From Orthonyx spaldingii (lineage: Eukaryota; Chordata; Aves; Passeriformes; Orthonychidae): a stretch of DNA of 64,000 bases. The DNA lies in NCBI GenBank assembly GCA_013397795.1, contig VZTJ01005307.1, positions 526,945 to 590,944 on the forward strand, read 5' to 3'. Shown piece after piece: positions 58,726 to 64,000 of this stretch. A program made the translations under genes and the position numbers. The notes beneath the pieces are model-generated. The model had not been told where the DNA came from. It searched no databases and saw only the letters and a list, made by a program, of their open reading frames with translations. Each line of letters starts with the position of its first letter. The stretch's first letter is position 1.

Positions 58726-61700
58726 CTTCACCTCTGGAAAGCAGAAATCAGGTGGAATGAAGGGCCCACTCCCTGCTGGAAAGACAAAGGACACCGTGTC
58801 TCTACAAGCTACACAACACAAAAGTGCTCACTGATATCCACAGTCCGTGGCTGAGCAAATGGAACAGGACACACAGAGAGACAATCATGGAAAAGGGAAG
58901 GAGAAGAGGAACTATTTTGAGAAGCCAAGCCAATAAAACCCTGTGGAATGAGAGCGCCTGGGCTCGTGCACAAAGGTGTCCCACAAAACCTCATTACAGC
59001 AAGGAGACTTCAAAGGGGCTGTGGGGCTGCTCTGCGGAGCACAAGGTGTGATTCAGCTCCCTGACACTGCTCCGAGGAGTTCCTGAGCCCCGGGGCTGGG
59101 GGTGCCACAGCCCTGTCCCTGCCACCCCACCAGCGATGCTGCTGCCTCACCCTGGGTGGCGAGCGCAGGAAAACACCACCCTCACAACATGAAGGGATTT
59201 TGAGGTGAATTTATTATCCCACTGAACACGAGCTGCTAAGCAATTCTGCCAGGGCTCCTGTGCACGCTCCCATTTGTTTGTTCCAGATGAAAGATGTTTG
59301 TTCTTTGCCTTCCACCTCCCAGCAAAGCACAGACCTCCTCTCAGAAGGGCAGAAAAAGCTCAGGAGCAGCACGAGGAGCAGGCTGGGTGTGCTGCTGGGC
59401 ACGGTGACTTCTGTGAAGTGCAAACTCCAGAGACACGGGACAGCTGCCAAGTTTGGTGGCTTGGCTGTATTTTTAAGGAAGGACAACTGTCACTCCTGAG
59501 TGATTTGAGGCCACACAGCTAAAGGGACCGGTGGGCTGGGCTGGGCACAAAGCTCAGGAAAGCGCTTGGAAGATCTCCAGCAGATTTTATGGCATAGAAA
59601 GAGCCATGTGAGCACTGCTGTGATGTAACAACACCGCAGTGTGAGGCTGCCTTTGATCCCAGTACCGGTAAACACCCCAGAACAATCTGCTTTCGCATCA
59701 GGGTGAGGAGCTGCACCCTCAGATGTGGATGGTTCCCGCTGCACTCGCAGGTGTGCGAGGGGCTTGTGCAGTGAGGGCAGCTCCAGCCGGGGCTGGGAGG
59801 GAGGAGAAACCCTCAGGTGTGGCTGCAGAACGGCAAATGGCTCCCATGGACAGGGAACCAGATCGTGCCAACGGGGGCAGGGGGCCCAGGCTGCGGCTGG
59901 GGGTGGCAGGGCCAGCAGAGCGTCCTGCAGAGCCCGGCCGTGCTCCAGTGCACAGCGGGGTAAATCCTGGTCCCCATGGCTCCTCTGCACCCTCTGCCCC
60001 GCTCAGCCCGGCCACCCCTGTGACACCCCCGTGGTCACAATGGCCCCTGTGGTCACAATGACCCCGATGGCCCTGCCAACCAGCCCTGCCCACACCGGCA
60101 GTGCTGCCTCCTGCCTCCACCCAGCCAGTGCCCCACTCCAGGGCCTCCATCACTGAGAAAACCTCACAGGTGGGTGTCCCAGGCTCGCAGCTTGGCAGGA
60201 GGGACACTGTCTCACCGTGCCCCCTTCCTGCGGGCTGGAGATCCTTGCCCTGGGGGTGACCAGCACTGCAAGGTGCCGGTGATGTCAGTGTGATGCTTCA
60301 TCCCATCCCCGCTGCGCAAATCCCGCTGCTGCCGTCAGCCGGCTCTGCCCCCGTGGTGCCGAGAGCTCAGAGCAAACCACACGTCCTGGGATGGCTGCTG
60401 GGATGGCTCCAGGGGCACAGGAGAGGAGCTGCTGGTGTGGGGACAGTCCCTGAGCAGGGACAGGACGGGCAGCGCTGGCGGCCGCAGGGAACTCCTCACT
60501 GGAGTGCACCACTGAACCCTTCCTGCCTCCCCGGTGACTGAACCAGCCTTTCCCTGGGACCCACCTGTGGGATTTGCTCTGACAGACAACAGCCAGTTTG
60601 GGAGGGATTAGGGATCTCTCTACGTAGGAATGGGTGCAATAGGATTACGTGGGGCTCTTCACTCAGGCACGGAGCGCGGGCAGTGCCAGAAATAGCAGCG
60701 AGACTTTAAGCTGGTGCTTCCCCTCCAAGGCAGGGGTCACGCACACAGGTGCATTCACCCGGGCAGGGAGGATGTTTCTGCAAAGCTCCAGGTGCCCCAG
60801 AGGATGAGCAGGAACCCCGAGGCAGCCGAGCCCCATGGCAGGAGCAAAGCCCAGAGCTCACACGCCCTGGCCGGTCCCTGCCCGTCACTGGAAATGACTG
60901 TCAGCACCCAGCCAGGCTTGCACGTCTTGAAGGCATCTACATGACTTAGCAATTGGGTTGCCAAGGCAGCTCCAGCCTCCCCTCCACGCCCCAAATACAG
61001 GGGATTAATGACTTCAGTGCTCCTGCTGGGTGGGTGCAGAGGCATCAGCACAGTCCTGTGTGTACTTGTCCCTTCCAAGGTGAGAATGGCCACGAGCTAC
61101 CAGCACACACGTGTGTGAAAACAGCACTTTCTGAACAAAACTAAGTGCAGAGCAGGGGTGCACAAACCACACTGAAATGGCTGTGGTGGTATAAAATCTG
61201 CTTTTCAGGAGTCAAAATCCCGTTATTTTATCCCCAGGGGAAAAATGGACTGAGGTGTCCTTGCAGCAGCAACTGCTGAAATAACCCGGGTGTGCTGAGG
61301 TCCAGCCGTTCAGGCATTTGACATCTGCCCCGGGGAAATGAGTGACAAAAAGAGGTGGTGAACCTGCAGGCATCTGGTGATTCCCATCAAAGGCTTTAAG
61401 GAGATTTCTAAACAATTTGCGGGCATTCCCCTGCTAATAGGTTTAGAGGCAGGGAACAGAAATAGCACCAAGGACGTCACGGAAAGCAGGAAACCTCTTT
61501 ACAAGGTTAAAAATAAGCAATCAGCAAGGCGTTTATTTAGGACAGCCAGGAGTAGGGTGGCTAATTGCTGAGGGAAGAGGCAGTTTCCATTGGCACAGGG
61601 GTGTCGTCAATGAAAACGAGATAACTGAGTCATGCTTAGGTAAGAGCAGCACAAATACCTCTGCAGGCAAGCACAGCCCTGCAGCAGCCGTGGGTCACAG

Positions 61701-62320
61701 GTCACCCCGTGTGTGTCTTGGGGCTCACGTCCACCCCCTTCCTCTGCTCAGCCCAAACGGGCTCTTTTCCTGGTCCTTGTGCCCTGCCTGGGGCCTTCAC
61801 ATTTCTGGGGGGAAAACCCACTTGAAGATTCATTGAGAGCAATTCCCAGAGCAGGAGGAGGCACAGGGTGGGGTGGGGTCCCTGCCGAGGGACCTGGAGC
61901 TGCTGAGCTGATGCTCCAAAGGAGTGTCAGGTTCTGCCATCACTGCTACGACCTCTTGGGTCAGATTTTCAAGGCGGTTTGCCATGGCTGTGGTTTGGTG
62001 GCAGCTTTACAAGGAGCGTGTGTTGCTGGCATTTATCGCTGTTGTAACTGAGAGCAGGAGAGAACCAAGTGCTGTGTGCCTCATCATTTGTATTTCTCAG
62101 CATTTGTTTAAAGTCGCTTCCGTATTTCCAGAACATCATTTGAGTTTAAACTCCCTTTCTCTTTCAGCAGCACCACCTCAGGTTTTTGGCTGAGGATGTG
62201 TAAACCCCTGACTCCTCAGCACTTACACTGCCCTGACTGCCCTTGCAGGAGCTCTCCTGGTGGGGATGGTGAAGCGTGGAGGCAATCGCCACTCATTTTT
62301 CTGGATCTTTTGCTCCACAG
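58726..62320. other. Intergenic stretch; upstream exon(s) of CIMIP3 expected here
   Basis: No coding exon was recognised with confidence. The start exon of the CIMIP3 homologue should lie somewhere here, but I could not single it out because the N-terminus of the family is poorly conserved. The block at about 58830-59050 looks like non-unique sequence but matched no family I know. Confidence 0.35.
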
Positions 62321-62683
62321 GTGGCTAAAACACCAGAACCTCCTGGCAAAGACCACTCAAGACCCAAGGGAATGGAGCAGGCCAAAGCAATGCCCGAGAT
62401 CTCCAACCCACCGCTCAGGTCGAGGAACCGCCCGCCTCCAGCCCCTCCTCTGGGCTCTCGCTTTGTCCCGTTTGTTGCCCACACCGGGGGCCATCCCCTC
62501 AGCTCCTTCGACTTCGTCTTCTACCGCCCGGAGCACTCCAACTCCCTGGCCCCGTTCTGCACCACGCAGAAGCCGTTCTGCGGGTTCCGCTTCCAGGAGG
62601 GCACCGACCACTGCCGCAGGCGGATCGACGTGGAGAACGCCAACGTCGGCAAGTGGAGATCCACGCACGGCAGGAAACCGTAA
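62321..62683 (+). CDS. CIMIP3: CIMIP3 (GUCA1ANB) homologue, terminal coding exon
   Basis: The exon opens after a good acceptor (ttttgctccacag|gtggct) in phase 0 and encodes 120 residues to TAA at 62681-62683. No ATG lies in frame before the conserved part except an internal one at 62371, so an upstream exon must supply the start. The core reads RNRPPPAPPLGSRFVPFVAH, then TGGHPLSSFDFVFYRPEHSN, a Cys/Phe-rich stretch (APFCTTQKPFCGFRF) and RRRIDVENANVGKWRSTHG. I read this as ciliary microtubule inner protein 3, formerly GUCA1ANB, thought to lie inside axonemal doublet microtubules. The position next to C6orf132, divergent to it, matches human 6p21.1, where GUCA1A follows. Identification rests on recalled family resemblance and synteny. 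Confidence 0.65.
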   Translation: MAKTPEPPGKDHSRPKGMEQAKAMPEISNPPLRSRNRPPPAPPLGSRFVPFVAHTGGHPLSSFDFVFYRPEHSNSLAPFCTTQKPFCGFRFQEGTDHCRRRIDVENANVGKWRSTHGRKP

Positions 62684-62704
62684 CTGAGAGCAGCAGAGCC
62701 CAGC

Positions 62705-62710
62705 AATAAA
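62705..62710 (+). terminator. Poly(A) signal of the CIMIP3 homologue
   Basis: AATAAA starts 22 bases after the stop codon (context cccagcaataaagcc), which gives a very short 3' UTR and supports this as the last exon. Confidence 0.7.
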
Positions 62711-64000
62711 GCCCTGGAAGCAGCAGCTGGGGTGGCTTCAGTGTCCCAGCAGGGTGTGTGGTCAGCAGTGAGCGTGTGGGGTGGGTGGGGAGGCCGTGCC
62801 GCTGCTCCCCAGGAAAATATGCAGTGTGGATTTTGCTCTAAAAACCTTGCCCGACTTGTCCTGCCATTTCTTGCACTGGGTGTCACGGCACAGGGCACTG
62901 AGTGAGTGGCTGCCCAGCCCAGCACAGGCTGGACTGGAGCTCAGGGCATCGCTGAAGGTTCACCTTGCACAACAGGGACCTGGTGGCCGGTACGGAATTA
63001 GCACATCCAATTAGTGTTCCTCAGCTTAATTCCTTTTTCATAAGTGTTTTGCCATTGTGTAATGCTGCTTTTTTTAGCAGAGTTATTCCTACTTTGCTTT
63101 GGTGCAGAAGCGACACTGGGCTCTTTAACTTGTTAAATAACTACAGTCTTTAGATAAAAATTGTGTGTTATGGATAAACTCTCTGTGGGAGAGACCCTGG
63201 AGTCACATCCATTCATTTCTAGCCAAGGATCTGACCCATGATGCTTTCTGAGGATATTTTATTCCTGATTCCTTCTAGAATGCTGTGTGTCAAAGTGAAA
63301 ACAACGTTGGGTTTGGTTGTATTCACATGGAGAATTTTTCATGGCAATCCATCCTAAGTGAAACCTGAAGCCACATTGAACTCCACTGGTGTGAGCTGAG
63401 TTTGTGACACAACAGCCAGGACACACGCCTGGCATGAGCAGAGTGTGGGACAATTTTGAGGAAAAAACCACTCAATTAGCAGCACCAAGGCTGAACTGGG
63501 GACCCTTGGAGCTGGGGAGAGAGGGCCCTTCCCCTTCCTGCTGTCTGCAATCAAAGCACTTAAACTTTTACCATTCAAAGCAATTATGTTTCTATATTTG
63601 CCTCCTGACACCAAATTTACCCTCCTGGTGCATCTCTTCCAGGAGCTGAAGTGGTACCTCCCCCTCCCTGAATTCCAGGCTCTAGAGCCTCTCTGGAATC
63701 CTCTGGCAGCGTGAGGTGAAGGGAAAGCAAAAAGCAGTAACAGCACAGAGGGTCCAGAGTGGTTTTCTCCCTTTCTTCTTGCTCTGGTTCTGGCACAAAA
63801 GTTGCTGCTCAAGTGACACCAGCCCCTCCCCCAAAATGATAAATGAAGTGGATTAAGAGATTAGCTCATCACAGAGAAAATTCCACCTTCCTAATCTCCT
63901 GCTGGGCCTGTAATCTGCAAGACTTCCCCATTTTACCTCTTTTCTATTTTAACCCTGAACTCTTAATGCCTGGCAGGAGCCCATCACACCCCCCCCCCCC
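62711..64000. other. Intergenic stretch to the window end
   Basis: No coding exon was recognised. GUCA1A would be expected next on the + strand, but its EF-hand exons are not in this interval. The window ends in a C homopolymer. Confidence 0.4.

Noticed and set aside
58018..58854. 278-aa frame rich in His-Arg-Ile-Thr-Gly
   Set aside because: Translation of the atcacagga satellite; open in more than one frame.
58830..59050. Possible LTR fragment with an internal 'aataaaa'
   Set aside because: No matching termini, primer-binding site or coding remnant was seen; the resemblance is too vague to annotate.

Overview
The window is vertebrate nuclear DNA, almost certainly from a bird. The protein-coding genes have small GT-AG introns, tetrapod orthologues are recognisable, and the interspersed repeats are nearly all truncated 3' ends of CR1 LINEs, the typical avian repeat. 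High GC, compact genes, many GC-rich minisatellites and N gaps on CpG islands fit a microchromosome. The species cannot be named from the sequence.

Layout, left to right. 1-23.7 kb: no coding exon found. It holds an N gap (8141-8925) in a GC-rich island, two CR1 fragments and two minisatellites near 20 kb. 23.7-25.6 kb: ADORA3 (+), two exons, complete, 316 aa. 27.7-29.5 kb: a five-exon gene on the minus strand for a 125-aa single-pass membrane protein with an ITIM. I assembled it exon by exon and read it as the C1orf162 homologue. 31.3-34.3 kb: ATP5PB (-), ATP synthase subunit b, with exon 1 lost in an N gap (34413-35198). 35.3-37.9 kb: WDR77/MEP50 (+), head-to-head with ATP5PB, its first exon(s) in the same gap. 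38-44 kb: mostly empty, with one orphan terminal-exon-like ORF near 40.3-40.55 kb. 44-56 kb: C6orf132 homologue (-), five coding exons, proline-rich, about 1084 aa after discounting a 68-bp assembly duplication at a single N (45480). 56.2-58.7 kb: two minisatellites. 62.3-62.7 kb: terminal exon of a CIMIP3 (GUCA1ANB) homologue (+). The rest shows no gene.

From general knowledge, the ADORA3 / C1orf162 / ATP5PB / WDR77 block matches human 1p13.2 in inverted order, and C6orf132 / CIMIP3 matches human 6p21.1 with the same divergent arrangement. The join between these two mammalian blocks lies between WDR77 and C6orf132 (about 38-44 kb). The genes do not form one pathway: a purinergic receptor, a probable immune-cell membrane adaptor, a mitochondrial stator subunit, an arginine-methylation cofactor, an uncharacterised proline-rich protein and a ciliary protein. 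The only clear regulatory coupling is the presumed bidirectional promoter of ATP5PB and WDR77.

No wholly new system was seen. The points most worth a second look are the ITIM gene, the duplicated 5' splice site in WDR77, the 185-bp inverted repeat in C6orf132 intron 1, a satellite apparently grown from a CR1 3' end, and the orphan ORF near 40.4 kb.
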